Made by a program: the position numbers and the translations under genes. A model generated the notes under the pieces. The model ran no database searches. It was not told the origin of the DNA and saw only the letters and a program-made list of their open reading frames with translations. A DNA stretch of 64,000 bases from Pyrobaculum sp. WP30 (GTDB lineage Archaea > Thermoproteota > Thermoprotei > Thermoproteales > Thermoproteaceae): positions 806,001 through 870,000 of the forward strand of contig CP012158.1 of NCBI GenBank assembly GCA_001189275.1, given 5' to 3'. Within the stretch, counting starts at the first letter, position 1; each line of letters starts with the position of its first letter. Below are positions 37,746-46,867 of the stretch, in pieces.

Positions 37746-38987
37746 CTAGGACTCGACAGGGCTTAGCAGGATGACTTCTACTTCGTCGTTTTCGTCGTAT
37801 CCTTCGCGGTTTTCCGGCACGATCAACAGCCCGTTTCCTTTGGTGAGTGTGGACAAGATGCCGCTGCCCGTGACGGCGAGGGGGTCGGCGTAGAGCTTAT
37901 CTCCCTGTCTGTACACCCTCACCCTGATGTAGCTTCTCACGTTGATCGGCGTCGTCACTCTTCTGGTCAAGACGGCCTTGACAGTCGGGAGGGGCTCCTC
38001 CTTTGCGCCTACCATCTTGTGGACGGCGGGTTTTACAAAGACGTCGAAGCCCACTATGGAGGCCACTGGGAAGCCCGACAGCATGACTACGGGCTTGCCC
38101 TGCACCACGGCGGCGCTGTTGGGCCTGCCGGGCCTAGCCGCTATGCCGTGGATGAGCACCTCGGGGCCTAGGCGCGAGACCGCCCTCACCACGTGGTCCG
38201 GCTCGCCGACGGACACGCCGCCAGTGGTGATCACAATGTCGAAGCGGCTGGCGGCGTCTGCAACGGCCATGTATATGGCCTCCTCGTCGTCGGGGACGAT
38301 GCCGAGGTAGTGCACCTCCACGCCGAGGTCTCGTAGAAGCGCAGTTATTACGTGCCTAGTGCTGTTGATTATCTTGCCGGGGGGAGGCGGCGCCTCCCCC
38401 AGCTCCACGAGCTCGTCGCCTGTGGAGATGAGCCCCGCCGTTATTTTATACACGGCGACCTCCCTCACGCCGATGGAGGCAAGGACGCCGACGTCCCACG
38501 GCTTGATCCTGCGGCCCCGCCTCAACACTGCATCGCCCGCGGCGACGTCCTCGCCGCGCCTAGATACGTAGTAGAACTGGGGGACGGACTTGTAGACCTC
38601 TATGTATTCGCCGCGCCTCGCCGCCTCCTCGTAGGGAACAACCGCGTCTGCCCCTGCCGGCAACGGGGCGCCCGTGGCGACCTCCACCGCCTCGCCGCTA
38701 CCCACGGCGTTGCCGAACTCGGCCCCCGGCAACGCCTTGCCTACGACGCGGAGCATTACGGGGTTGGTCCGCGACGCGCCCAAGGTGTCAGCAGATCGCA
38801 CGGCGTAGCCGTCAAAGGCCGCCCTGTCGAAGGGAGGCACATCGACGGGAGACACCACGTCTCTAGCCGCGTAGAGCCCCACGGCCTGCGGCGTCGGCAC
38901 AGAGACTTCGGAGGGGGTGTGGGCCACCGCGGCGATGAACACCCTCTGTGCCTCCGGGATCGGCGTGAGGGTCTTGAAACCCTTCAC
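37746..38987 (-). CDS. moeA: MoeA-like molybdopterin molybdenumtransferase
   Basis: About 413 residues, the second MoeA of the window and without the binding-protein domain. Signatures: PPFDRAAFDGYAVRSADT, ATGAPLPAGADAVVPYE, LISTGDELVELGE, TTGGVSVGEPDHVV, and LSGFPVASIVGFDVFV. Two MoeA paralogues are usual in tungsten- and molybdenum-using archaea and may handle different metals. ATG 39008 overlaps the TATA box, so GTG 38987, 24 bp from the box, is preferred. Confidence 0.9.
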   Translation of the reverse strand: MKGFKTLTPIPEAQRVFIAAVAHTPSEVSVPTPQAVGLYAARDVVSPVDVPPFDRAAFDGYAVRSADTLGASRTNPVMLRVVGKALPGAEFGNAVGSGEAVEVATGAPLPAGADAVVPYEEAARRGEYIEVYKSVPQFYYVSRRGEDVAAGDAVLRRGRRIKPWDVGVLASIGVREVAVYKITAGLISTGDELVELGEAPPPPGKIINSTRHVITALLRDLGVEVHYLGIVPDDEEAIYMAVADAASRFDIVITTGGVSVGEPDHVVRAVSRLGPEVLIHGIAARPGRPNSAAVVQGKPVVMLSGFPVASIVGFDVFVKPAVHKMVGAKEEPLPTVKAVLTRRVTTPINVRSYIRVRVYRQGDKLYADPLAVTGSGILSTLTKGNGLLIVPENREGYDENDEVEVILLSPVES

Positions 38988-39007
38988 GGAGATGCGGGCG
39001 CCTCGCA

Positions 39008-39015
39008 TTTAAATA
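39008..39015. promoter_or_regulatory. Shared palindromic TATA box for moeA and the 39033 gene
   Basis: ATTTAAAT is self-complementary and centred near 39011, about 24 bp from GTG 38987 (minus) and 22 bp from GTG 39033 (plus). Confidence 0.5.
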
Positions 39016-39032
39016 CGTTGAATGGATTTGCC

Positions 39033-40037
39033 GTGGATCCTAAACTGCTTGAAGCTAGGTACCAGCGGGCGGTGTTCCGCGGCGGCGAGGAGACCATCCG
39101 CGGCGATTTCCAGCTGAGATACGGCGAGGCTTGGGAGGAACTGTGGAGGGCGTCCTACGACGTCGGCGAGGAGGACGTGGAGACGGCTGAGAAGAGCTCA
39201 GACCTGCTGGTGGACTTGGTCAAGTCCAGGATAGACGACGTGGGCACGGCCGCGCTCTATGCGGCTTACGGGCGGAATCTGGCTCTGGAGAGGGAGCTGG
39301 AGCTGGGGATGGAGCTACTTGGGCGCCCAGGCGCCCTCGAGAAGCTGTTGAGGTGGGGGCTCGTGATGCATTTTGACGACGACGTGGCGGCGGCGCCGCC
39401 GTATCTCGCCAAGTTGCTGATAGAGCTGGGGGAGGCGGCTTCCTTCTGCAAGCCGAATCCACGGGAGGAGCTTGAGGCCTACTCACGCGACGGCGCCACC
39501 ATGGCGTATCTGGAGGCGTTGCTCACCGAGGAGCTGGACGCTGAGCTACACAGCGCCTTCTACGGGGACCCGCCGAGGGAGCTGAGAATTGGGCGGGTTG
39601 CCATCTATCAACAAGACGTCGGCCTCGTGGTGTCGCCCGTCTACTCCGCAGACGAGGTGCTAGACGCCATGTTGCAGGTGAAGGAGAGAAGGGCCGACGC
39701 CTTGGCCAAGGCGCTTTCTCTACACGGAGAGTACGAGTTCAGCGCTGAGCATCGATGCGGCCTCCACTACCTCTCCGTTGACGGCTCGGCGGAGAAAAGC
39801 GGCGTGGTGGCCGTATGTCCTTGGCTCTCCTACTCGCGCAGGCTCTGGCGGAGGATGCACAACACGGTGCTGGTGGTGGAGGGGCAGAGGCCGCCCAACT
39901 TCCCGAGGTTTAGGTTCGGCGTTGTGTTTATAAAAGGCGGCGAGGCGGAGGCAGTTAGGCCGGCGTCTTCCTCCAAGCTGTTTGACTACATAGTCGACGT
40001 GTTATACAGCGTCGGGTTCTCAGTGTCAGAACTTTAG
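39033..40037 (+). CDS. Conserved hypothetical protein
   Basis: 334-residue acidic, soluble protein beginning with DPKLLEARYQRAVFRGG; mostly helical in the first 200 residues, then a beta-rich part (YLSVDGSAEKSGVVAVCPWL, NTVLVVEGQRPPNFPRFRFGVVFIKGG). The frame is open to 38352 but only as the antisense of moeA. GTG 39033 fits the ATTTAAAT box 22 bp upstream. It overlaps the convergent amidotransferase gene by 12 bp. No family recognised. Confidence 0.6.
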   Translation: MDPKLLEARYQRAVFRGGEETIRGDFQLRYGEAWEELWRASYDVGEEDVETAEKSSDLLVDLVKSRIDDVGTAALYAAYGRNLALERELELGMELLGRPGALEKLLRWGLVMHFDDDVAAAPPYLAKLLIELGEAASFCKPNPREELEAYSRDGATMAYLEALLTEELDAELHSAFYGDPPRELRIGRVAIYQQDVGLVVSPVYSADEVLDAMLQVKERRADALAKALSLHGEYEFSAEHRCGLHYLSVDGSAEKSGVVAVCPWLSYSRRLWRRMHNTVLVVEGQRPPNFPRFRFGVVFIKGGEAEAVRPASSSKLFDYIVDVLYSVGFSVSEL

Positions 40038-40685
40038 GTAGGTCCCGTTCTCCAGCTCCCGGCCCCGCGCCTCCAGATGCCTCAAGAGGGTTGAAGACGC
40101 AACGGCCTTGGCCTCCCCCTCCTCGACCAGATACAAGGCGTAGTACTCCCTCGGGCCTCTGTAGTAGGCGTACACGTGGGCGGTCAAGCTGGGCAACTCC
40201 AAGACAGCTACGTTAAGCGCCGTCTTCACGTACCGCAACGAGTCTTCAAACGCCCTCTGCGGCGCCTCCCACCTCCTGGCGAGAAACAGCGCCAGCACGT
40301 AGCTGTCAGTATAGAGGGAGGGATCCACGCCCACCTCCGCCGCCATGGCTTTTTTATCCACGGAGCCGTTGTGGGCGACGAAGAGGATACGGCCGTCTGG
40401 GGTGTAGACCATGTAGGGATGGGCGTGGGCCGGCCCGAGGGGCTCGCCGGGAGACGCCGCCCTCGCATGCGCCAGCACGGCCTCTCTCAGGGGGACCGCC
40501 GTTGGGTCCTCCCAGGCGGGGATGCCCGACTTGTAATGCATAAATCCGGCTCTTGACGCCGCGGCGAAGCCCCAGCCGTCGCCGTGTTGCTTCTTTTCGC
40601 TTGGCATGTAGGGGTCGTGGCGTGCGGCCAGCTTGAGGGCGTGGGACAAATCTATAGGTCCTTTAGAAATATATAGTCTACACAC
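40026..40685 (-). CDS. Class II glutamine amidotransferase-like protein
   Basis: 219-residue Ntn-hydrolase. Cys2 directly after the initiator Met (MCRLY) would be the catalytic nucleophile; HGDGWGFA and FVAHNGSVDKKA are the usual glutaminase blocks. The length fits a stand-alone amidotransferase domain of unknown acceptor substrate. Its start touches the stop of the RAM-domain gene (1-bp overlap), so the two may be co-transcribed. Confidence 0.8.
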   Translation of the reverse strand: MCRLYISKGPIDLSHALKLAARHDPYMPSEKKQHGDGWGFAAASRAGFMHYKSGIPAWEDPTAVPLREAVLAHARAASPGEPLGPAHAHPYMVYTPDGRILFVAHNGSVDKKAMAAEVGVDPSLYTDSYVLALFLARRWEAPQRAFEDSLRYVKTALNVAVLELPSLTAHVYAYYRGPREYYALYLVEEGEAKAVASSTLLRHLEARGRELENGTYLKF

Positions 40686-40942
40686 TAGGCGCGGGGAGGA
40701 GTCGCCTTTGTGTGGGACTTGGCCACTATTAGGGTTGTGGTTGACCTTATCCCGTCGATCTTCCTCACCTTCTCCCTCACCACGCTCCTTATCTTGTCTA
40801 TGTCGGGGGCTTCTATCTTGATCACGATGTCGTAGGGCCCGTAGACGAAGTAGACCGCCTTCACCTCGGGTATCGTAGCCAGTAGTTCCATGATCTTATC
40901 CTCAGCCCCTATGTCGATGTTGAGAAACACCACGGCTTCCAT
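40685..40942 (-). CDS. Stand-alone RAM (Lrp/AsnC ligand-binding) domain protein
   Basis: 85 residues forming only the ligand-sensing ferredoxin-like RAM domain of Lrp regulators (EAVVFLNIDIGAEDKIMELLATIPEVKAVYFVYGPYDIVIKIEA). No helix-turn-helix. Such proteins bind amino acids as oligomers and may modulate full-length Lrp proteins, one of which is encoded at 41307-41813. The gene precedes the amidotransferase. Confidence 0.85.
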   Translation of the reverse strand: MEAVVFLNIDIGAEDKIMELLATIPEVKAVYFVYGPYDIVIKIEAPDIDKIRSVVREKVRKIDGIRSTTTLIVAKSHTKATPPRA

Positions 40943-40973
40943 AACTTTCTAGATATGGCAAGTTATTAAAGTT

Positions 40974-41273
40974 TTATCTACCTCTCGACTCCAAGTACCT
41001 ACGGATCACCACCGCGGTGGAGAGATCCACCCGATGCCTCTCGCTGAGACCTGTGTCTGTGTCTGTAAACTCCACAACGTACTCCGCCCCCTCCCCCTCG
41101 CCCTTGTAGACCTTAATCAACGTGTTTGGCTTGCACATAGCCGTGAGGGAGGTGGGGCTCTTTTCCACTACGGAGCAGTCCACGTATCTAAACGCCTTTG
41201 CCTCGGCCGGGGTTCTGCTTATGGGCCCCATGGGGGTTTCTTCGTAGTAATACATTTTTCTCCGCCTGCTCAC
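40974..41273 (-). CDS. Hypothetical protein
   Basis: 99-residue basic protein (SRRRKMYYYEETPMGPISRTPAEAKAFRYVDC...) with beta-rich middle (TLIKVYKGEGEGAEYVVEFTDTDTG). GTG 41273 lies 24 bp after a TATAAAAA box (read on the minus strand as TTTTTATA), which supports that start. No family recognised. Confidence 0.55.
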   Translation of the reverse strand: MSRRRKMYYYEETPMGPISRTPAEAKAFRYVDCSVVEKSPTSLTAMCKPNTLIKVYKGEGEGAEYVVEFTDTDTGLSERHRVDLSTAVVIRRYLESRGR

Positions 41274-41306
41274 GTCCCAATACTCGGGCCCCTATAAAAA
41301 TTTGTC

Positions 41307-41813
41307 TCAAGCGGGAGACGCCGGGGGCATCACGCGCTTCCTCCAGTCGTCGATGATCTCGAGGACCATCAAGGTCTCGGTTCTCTGTATGTCGGGGTTG
41401 GATGCGAGGTACGCGACCAAGAAAGTGGAAAGTTGCTTTACGTCTCTGGCCCAGACCTTAAACAGCAGGTCGTAGGGGCCTGTGATTATGTACGCCTCCT
41501 CAACAAAGGGCATCCCTCTCTCCCCGTTGCAGTCTGCCAGCACCTTTTCTGCCACCTCCTGTTGAAGCGGCTTGGCCTCCTTTGCGGCGGCGCCCCTCCG
41601 GACGCTGACGAGCACGAAGGCGAGCAACCTATACCCCAGGGCGAAGGGGTTGGGCACGGCCTTGTATCCCATGATAACGCCCTCGTGCTCAAGCCTCTTG
41701 ATACGCGCGGCGATTGTGGTCTTGGGCCTGCCCAGCTCTTCGCTGAGCTCCTGTAGAGTCTTTCTGCCGTCGGCCTGCAGCAACACAACAAGTCTCCGGT
41801 CTACCTCGTCCAT
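41307..41813 (-). CDS. Lrp/AsnC family transcriptional regulator
   Basis: 168 residues. Winged helix-turn-helix at 1-60 (DEVDRRLVVLLQADGRKTLQELSEELGRPKTTIAARIKRLEHEGVI) followed by a RAM ligand domain (65-150, ending IQRTETLMVLEIIDDW). A feast/famine regulator probably responding to an amino acid. An insertion (GAAAKEAKPLQQE...CNGERG) makes the RAM domain longer than usual. Its own A/T box (CAATATATAG) lies 24 bp upstream. Confidence 0.9.
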   Translation of the reverse strand: MDEVDRRLVVLLQADGRKTLQELSEELGRPKTTIAARIKRLEHEGVIMGYKAVPNPFALGYRLLAFVLVSVRRGAAAKEAKPLQQEVAEKVLADCNGERGMPFVEEAYIITGPYDLLFKVWARDVKQLSTFLVAYLASNPDIQRTETLMVLEIIDDWRKRVMPPASPA

Positions 41814-41936
41814 ACGCTAGATTTTTCACCTCAATATATAGCTTAACCCCGCGGGCACAAAGAGACCGGCCGCCCGATCCACCACGCCGTGTGCCACAGG
41901 CAAAAATTTATATTCTACGAGATGTTGTCCCCGTCA

Positions 41937-42602
41937 ATGGCAGAGAAGCAGAAGGCCGTCGCTAAGCAGGAAAAAGTGGCGATCTCCAAGCGCGACCCGT
42001 GGGCGTTGAAGAAGTGGTTCAGCGTCCACGCGCCTTCTTACCTCGGCGGGGTTTTCATAGCCGAGGTCCCCGCCTCCGGGGCACAGATGCTGTTGATGCG
42101 GACGCTTGAGGTTTCTCTCTACGACCTCACAAAAGACATCTCGCACCTCCCAATAAAGCTACGTTTCCAGATCCACCGGGTAGACGGGTTGCGGGCCTCC
42201 ACCAGGTTTAAGGGGTTGGAACTCACCCGCGACTACCTCAGATCCCTCGTGAGGAGGGGCACCAGCAAAGTCGCCGCCGTGACGGAGGTCAAGACAAAAG
42301 ACGGCTGGGTCATGAGAATCGCCGTCTTGGCCGTGACCACTCACCGAATTGGATCTGCGCAGAAGTCGGCCATGAGGAAGAGGATGATAGATGCCCTCGT
42401 GAAGAAGGCGGCTGAGATGGATATAGCCCAGTTCCTAAAGGAGGCATTGGAGGGGACCCTGGCAGCAGACCTCTTTGTGGCAGGCAAGAAGGTGGCCCCG
42501 CTCAGGAAGGTGGAGCTGGCTAGAATAAAGGTGTTGAGGTACCCGCCCGAGGAGGAGCAGGTCGCGGTGAAGGAGGTCGCGGCAGAGGCCGTAGCCTCTT
42601 AA
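41937..42602 (+). CDS. rps3ae: 30S ribosomal protein S3Ae (eS1)
   Basis: 221-residue archaeal/eukaryotic small-subunit protein; signatures RDPWALKKWFSVHAPSYL and RVDGLRASTRFKGLELTRDYLRSLVRRGTSKV. The frame opens at 41889, but ATG 41937 (MAEKQKAVAKQEKV) is 26 bp after an AAATTTATATT box and is preferred. Tail-to-tail 4-bp overlap with the KH-protein gene. Confidence 0.95.
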   Translation: MAEKQKAVAKQEKVAISKRDPWALKKWFSVHAPSYLGGVFIAEVPASGAQMLLMRTLEVSLYDLTKDISHLPIKLRFQIHRVDGLRASTRFKGLELTRDYLRSLVRRGTSKVAAVTEVKTKDGWVMRIAVLAVTTHRIGSAQKSAMRKRMIDALVKKAAEMDIAQFLKEALEGTLAADLFVAGKKVAPLRKVELARIKVLRYPPEEEQVAVKEVAAEAVAS

Positions 42603-43129
42603 CGCCTCTTTGTGCTTTGTATAAATCTGTACACCGTGTCGTGTTTCTTCCCCTCTATTAACATCTCCACCGCGCGTTTAGCGATCTCCACGTTCTCCAG
42701 CTTGCCAAGGATCGCCACGTAGTTGTCCCCGACTACCATGTCCACCTCGGCCAGCTGTTCAATGGTGTGGCGTGCCCTACCCCCCTCCCCAATTATCCGC
42801 CCCAGGATACGCCGTAGGTGGTTGGGCTTGTCCGTATACTCCTTCAGATTAATCACGGCCAGGACATAGTCCTCGTTCTCCAGTTGCAGGGCCTGGTCTG
42901 GGGCGAAGCCCAGCGCCACGGCTTTGGCCATGTCCTTAAGCTTCAACACTGCGTCTACCGTGGCGTCGGGCCCCGGGGTGATTTCTATGTAAAGCCCCCT
43001 CTCGTCGACCTCCACCCGGGCTCCGTATCTTCCGTCTGTCAGTTTTGCAAATTCCCTAGCTGCCCTCAGCCGCTTCTCCTCTATGGGCTCTAGTATGGTG
43101 CCGCGTAGATACTCGGAAGCCACGGCCAT
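42599..43129 (-). CDS. KH-domain RNA-binding protein (Pno1/Dim2-like)
   Basis: 176 residues with two KH-type units; the second has the GXXG loop in GRIIGEGGRARHTIEQLAEVD. Matches the archaeal Pno1/Dim2 family, which binds the 3' end of 16S rRNA during small-subunit maturation. Being beside rps3ae and close to a RIO kinase gene fits a ribosome-assembly role. An AATATAAATTT box lies 23 bp upstream. Confidence 0.88.
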   Translation of the reverse strand: MAVASEYLRGTILEPIEEKRLRAAREFAKLTDGRYGARVEVDERGLYIEITPGPDATVDAVLKLKDMAKAVALGFAPDQALQLENEDYVLAVINLKEYTDKPNHLRRILGRIIGEGGRARHTIEQLAEVDMVVGDNYVAILGKLENVEIAKRAVEMLIEGKKHDTVYRFIQSTKRR

Positions 43130-43182
43130 ACGGGGTAAGCAATATAAATTTGTTCATAGAGACGATACTTCGTCTGTCTTGC

Positions 43183-43809
43183 CTAGAGGATCTTCACGTA
43201 TTCCCTTGCCGCGGTGGTGAATGCCAGTAGCCCCTTGGGGCGGTACACTTCTCTAATCTTCTCCTCATATGCCTCGTATCTGCTGAACTCCAGCTCCAGC
43301 CTTGTCTCCTTCACGGCTCCGTCCCGGGCGCAGAAAGCGTTTGGTGTGTTTAGAGAGAGACACGTCTCAGACCCATCCCTCGCCACATACACCTCCACCG
43401 CGTAGGGGTGGAGGATGCTCATATGCCTCTGCCTTATCACATCAACCATCCACGGAAATCTACGCATAACCTTGGCGATTTCAACCAGCCTATCCCTAAG
43501 ATCCAGCCACTTCCTAACCCACTCCACGCCGAACGCCCCCAGCTCAGGCCACTCCCGCAGAAGCTCCTCCACGGGGTCGATCTTGATAACCAAAGCCGGC
43601 TCAGGCGCTTCCCTAAGCCTCTCCACCTCCCGCCTGTAGTCTCTTAGCATCTCCTCAACGCATTCCTCCACCGCGCGGCAATACGGCTGATCCAGTCTCA
43701 CCCCGTCTACAACAACACCACAGAAGACATCGTACTGATTAACCCACGTACCCACCCTTACATACTCATACCACACCCCGACGTCGTACTTCTCAGCTAG
43801 CTCCCACAA
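43183..43809 (-). CDS. PaREP2a-type protein, most complete copy
   Basis: 208-residue protein whose homologues at 4283-4717 and 60103-60446 are decayed. Acidic and helical, with conserved blocks VEELLREWPEL, FGVEWVRKWLDL, VMRRFPWMVDV, SILHPYAVEVYVA, and AFTTAAREYV. In all three places it is divergent from a PaREP2b gene, so I take it as the PaREP2a partner. The start is uncertain: TTG 43809 opens the frame, but coding-like sequence continues upstream (HVQADALWEL), with a TGA eight codons earlier. Function unknown. Confidence 0.7.
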   Translation of the reverse strand: MWELAEKYDVGVWYEYVRVGTWVNQYDVFCGVVVDGVRLDQPYCRAVEECVEEMLRDYRREVERLREAPEPALVIKIDPVEELLREWPELGAFGVEWVRKWLDLRDRLVEIAKVMRRFPWMVDVIRQRHMSILHPYAVEVYVARDGSETCLSLNTPNAFCARDGAVKETRLELEFSRYEAYEEKIREVYRPKGLLAFTTAAREYVKIL

Positions 43810-43824
43810 TGCATCAGCCTGAAC

Positions 43825-45459
43825 GTGTTTTCAACGGCGATAATCCCTATATACTGCCTCGCCAAGAACTGCGCCGACGATGGAATCGTCAGGAAGTTCG
43901 CAACCCCCGCCCTTGAGCTGGTTATGCTGGATAAGGCGTTGAACAACAAGTTCGACAGGAAGGAGGCGTTGCTCCTATTCGGCGAGATGTATGCAACTGC
44001 GGTGGCGGGAGACGGCACGGTGGGGCGGAGGCTGGTCAAACTGGCCGTCGGTGGGGAGCTTAGCGGTGGGGCCGCGCTTCTGCGCCTAGCCACGTTGCAC
44101 CTGCTCAACCAGCTTCTGCCTAAGGAGCTGAAGTTCAACGTGCGGATATACGTGGATAGGGGCAGGTATTACACAGCCGCAACCGGCGAGAACGCGAAGA
44201 GGTTTATGCGCTTTCTCGCCGTGACGGCGCCCTCAGCCGGCGGGGAGTACTTAAGCGACAAGTTCGAGGAGTTCGTGAAAGAGGTCAAGGTGGAGGTGCG
44301 GCTCGACAAGGACAGCATAAGGCTGACTAAGAAAGGCCGCGTCGTTGCCGACTTGATCCTCTCAGAGGGCGGCGTCGCAGTGAAGTACAACGTATATCTG
44401 CGCGATGATGCGATCGTGCTCCAGTTCCAATCAACGGACCGGAGCCGCGTGGAGCTCGCGGCCTGCCTTTTCAGACTTGCGGGAATCAGCGCTGAAGTGA
44501 GTAAGTTGGGCGATAAAGACGAGTGGCGCGTCGAAGCCACTACCAATCGGCTTGCGGCCGGGAGCAAGGAACTTAGAGACGCCCTTGCCGAGATCGTTAG
44601 GAAGGCTGTGGAGAACGGCTGGGTGGAGGCTGGCAAGGCTGAGGGCTGGCTGGAAAAGCTGGAGGGCGGCCTCACGCTGAGGGAGGGTTGGCCGAGGTAC
44701 TACGTGGGGCTGGTGATGGGCGCGCTAGTAGTCATATATCGCTCCACCGACCCCGTCAGCATAGAGGACGAGGCGCGGCGGTTTAGGGAGATGGGGCTTA
44801 AGGAGGGCGTTCACTTCTCGGTGAAGATGCCAGAGGGCGGGAAGGCGGGCTACGTCTCGGTCTTAAAAGAGGGCTTGGCGTACGCCGCTTGGCTCTCTGA
44901 CTACGGCTCTGGCGAACAGCAGAGGCTGGCGGCGGAGTTTGTAGAGTACATACTCCAGAGGGCGAAGGAGGAGGGCGAAGAGGTTTACGAGAAAGCCAGA
45001 AAGATTATAGAGGAGGGCAAGGCAAGGAGGTCTTTAAGGCTTGAGGGCTTTGAGGGTGTGGTCGAGGTGAATGGTAGGAAACACGTGGTGAAGGTGATAG
45101 GTTGGGGTGCCGAGCTTGAGGAGAATTGGAGCGGCAAGAAGTTGCTGAGGATTAGAATAACGGCCGAGGTGGACGGCGTAGAGGGCAACTACATGATTAC
45201 TTTCAGCAGGCGCAGAGCCGACAACGCGGTCGAGGGACGCGCCACGGCGAGTGCCGACGCCCCGGGCGGCAGGGAGGCAGACGCCGAAAGGTTCTCAGCA
45301 CTGATTAAGGCCCTTACGGGGAGGGAGCCGAGGGTGTACCGGAGGAGCAACGGCGCCATAGAGGTCGTGTGTGGCAGAGAGCATCTAGACGGCTTCGCCC
45401 GCTACGCCGAGCTTGCAGACGCCATAGAGGAGTGGCTAGAGAAGACGGGCCAGTCGTAG
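43825..45459 (+). pseudogene. PaREP2b gene lacking its N-terminal half
   Basis: 544 residues aligning to the C-terminal 40 percent of the protein at 343-4236 (shared blocks EMYATAVAGDGTVGRR, LHLLNQLLP, AVTAPSAGGEYLSDKF, and SAGRREADAERFSALI-like end). It contains the LAGLIDADG-like stretch at 52-68 with GDG at 62-64. The matching sequence begins at about YCLAK, right where the divergent PaREP2a gene starts, so the N-terminal membrane part was lost in a rearrangement. The frame is intact, so a product is still possible. Confidence 0.7.
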
Positions 45460-45544
45460 CTACGAAAAATGGCCACATAAATCCTCAGAAGCCACGGCCA
45501 AACGGAGATAAAAAGATATAGCTTTATCCAAAAGATAGAGCCCT

Positions 45545-46348
45545 GTGGGGCGTTTCAGGACTGAGAGAGACAGCGACTACTTCAAGGTAGTAGACGACGC
45601 CATAAACGCATATACGTGGGCCGCCGTCGTGAAGTTGCAGGAGAGGAAGGTGGTGGAGGAGGTGCTGGGCCCCGTGGGGCAGGGCAAGGAGGCTAAGCTG
45701 GTCTTGGCCAGGAGGGGCGACGGGACCTACGCCGTGTTGAAGATATTCTACCCCGTGCCGGTGAGGTTTGTGAAGAGTAGGTACAGCTACCTCCTGGGCG
45801 ACCCACGGTTTAGGGGGCTGAAGATAAGCGACCAGTTGCACCTTGTGGAGACCTGGTGCAGGAAGGAATTCGGCAACCTCTCCCGCGCCTACTCCGCCGG
45901 CGTCCGCGTGCCGAGGCCCTACGGCTTCTACCGCAACGTGCTCGTAATGCAGTTCATCGGCGTAGGCAGAAATCCCGCCCCCCTTCTGGCTGAGGTAGGG
46001 CTTGAAGGCATAGACGATGTAGATCACGTGTTCTACGAGGTGGTGAAAAACTTGGAGAAGACCTACGTCGCGGCTGGGTTGGTGCACGGCGATTTAAGTC
46101 CCTTCAACGTCCTGTATGACGGCGAAAACCCCTGGTTTATCGACTGGGGCTCCGCCGTGAGGCGGGGCCACCCGAAGGAGCTGGAGTACCTTAGACGCGA
46201 CGTGGAGCGGGTGCTGGAGTTCTTCGGCAACCCCCTCCCGCCTCATGAGTTGTTTAAGAGGCTTGTGGAAAGGGGGGCTTGGCGGGGCCGCGTTGACGTG
46301 GATGAAGAGGGGTGGCTACTGGTCGGCGGCCGCCGCCTCTTGGAATAG
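45545..46348 (+). CDS. rio1: RIO-type serine/threonine protein kinase
   Basis: 267-residue atypical kinase involved in small-subunit ribosome maturation. P-loop LGPVGQGKEAKLVLA, catalytic VHGDLSPFNVLYDGENPWFIDWGSAV with the catalytic Asp of HGDLS and metal Asp of FIDWGS. No N-terminal winged helix, so nearer Rio1 than Rio2, although the metal loop IDWGS differs from the usual IDVSQ of Rio1. GTG 45545 lies about 24 bp after a GCTTTATCC box. Overlaps iorB by 33 bp tail to tail. Confidence 0.88.
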   Translation: MGRFRTERDSDYFKVVDDAINAYTWAAVVKLQERKVVEEVLGPVGQGKEAKLVLARRGDGTYAVLKIFYPVPVRFVKSRYSYLLGDPRFRGLKISDQLHLVETWCRKEFGNLSRAYSAGVRVPRPYGFYRNVLVMQFIGVGRNPAPLLAEVGLEGIDDVDHVFYEVVKNLEKTYVAAGLVHGDLSPFNVLYDGENPWFIDWGSAVRRGHPKELEYLRRDVERVLEFFGNPLPPHELFKRLVERGAWRGRVDVDEEGWLLVGGRRLLE

Positions 46349-46867
46349 TTGCATGCCTTTGCGAAACGCCGCCTGGTTTCTCTCGTCAAGGCTAGGCGGC
46401 ATGGGCAGGCCGAGTAGCTGGGAGACGAAGCCGAGCATCACGGAGTTCTCATAGAGAGCCGAGCCGAGCCCCAGCGCCGCTTCGTAACACGGCACTATAT
46501 ACGTCTTCGGCCAGCTCTTTCTGATGGCGTCTACCACTTCGCCGAGTTCATACCACCGGCCGGGGGGCTGGATCACCCTCTTGTTTATCACCAACACGCC
46601 ACCGGGCTTGAGGTAGCGGAAACCCCTAAGCGCCTCCACGGCCTCCAGCGCGATCACTAAGTCCGCGCCAGCCTCCTCGACTATTGGGGCGTAGACCTCC
46701 CTCCCAAACCTCACGTGGACCTCCACGGATCCCCCACGCTGGCTCATCCCGTGTATCTCGGCAATGCGCACATCGTACCCCTCGGCCAAGGCGGCTTCGC
46801 CTATCCACCTGGCCAACGTCAACACGCCCTGGCCCCCGACTCCCATGATTACTATGCTTGTTGCCAT
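46316..46867 (-). CDS. iorB: Indolepyruvate ferredoxin oxidoreductase beta subunit
   Basis: About 183 residues starting MATSIVIMGVGGQGVLTLARWIGEA, the gamma-type domain of 2-oxoacid:ferredoxin oxidoreductases (EIHGMSQRGGSVEVHVRFG). With IorA it oxidatively decarboxylates aryl pyruvates to aryl-acetyl-CoA during amino-acid catabolism. ATG 46867 is inside the end of iorA (16-bp overlap), so translation is coupled. The upstream extension to 46942 is only the antisense of the iorA 3' end. Confidence 0.9.
   Translation of the reverse strand: MATSIVIMGVGGQGVLTLARWIGEAALAEGYDVRIAEIHGMSQRGGSVEVHVRFGREVYAPIVEEAGADLVIALEAVEALRGFRYLKPGGVLVINKRVIQPPGRWYELGEVVDAIRKSWPKTYIVPCYEAALGLGSALYENSVMLGFVSQLLGLPMPPSLDERNQAAFRKGMQLFQEAAAADQ

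Noticed and set aside
38352-39032. Long 5' extension of the 39033 gene
   Set aside because: This part is the antisense of moeA; the promoter and GTG at 39033 define the start.
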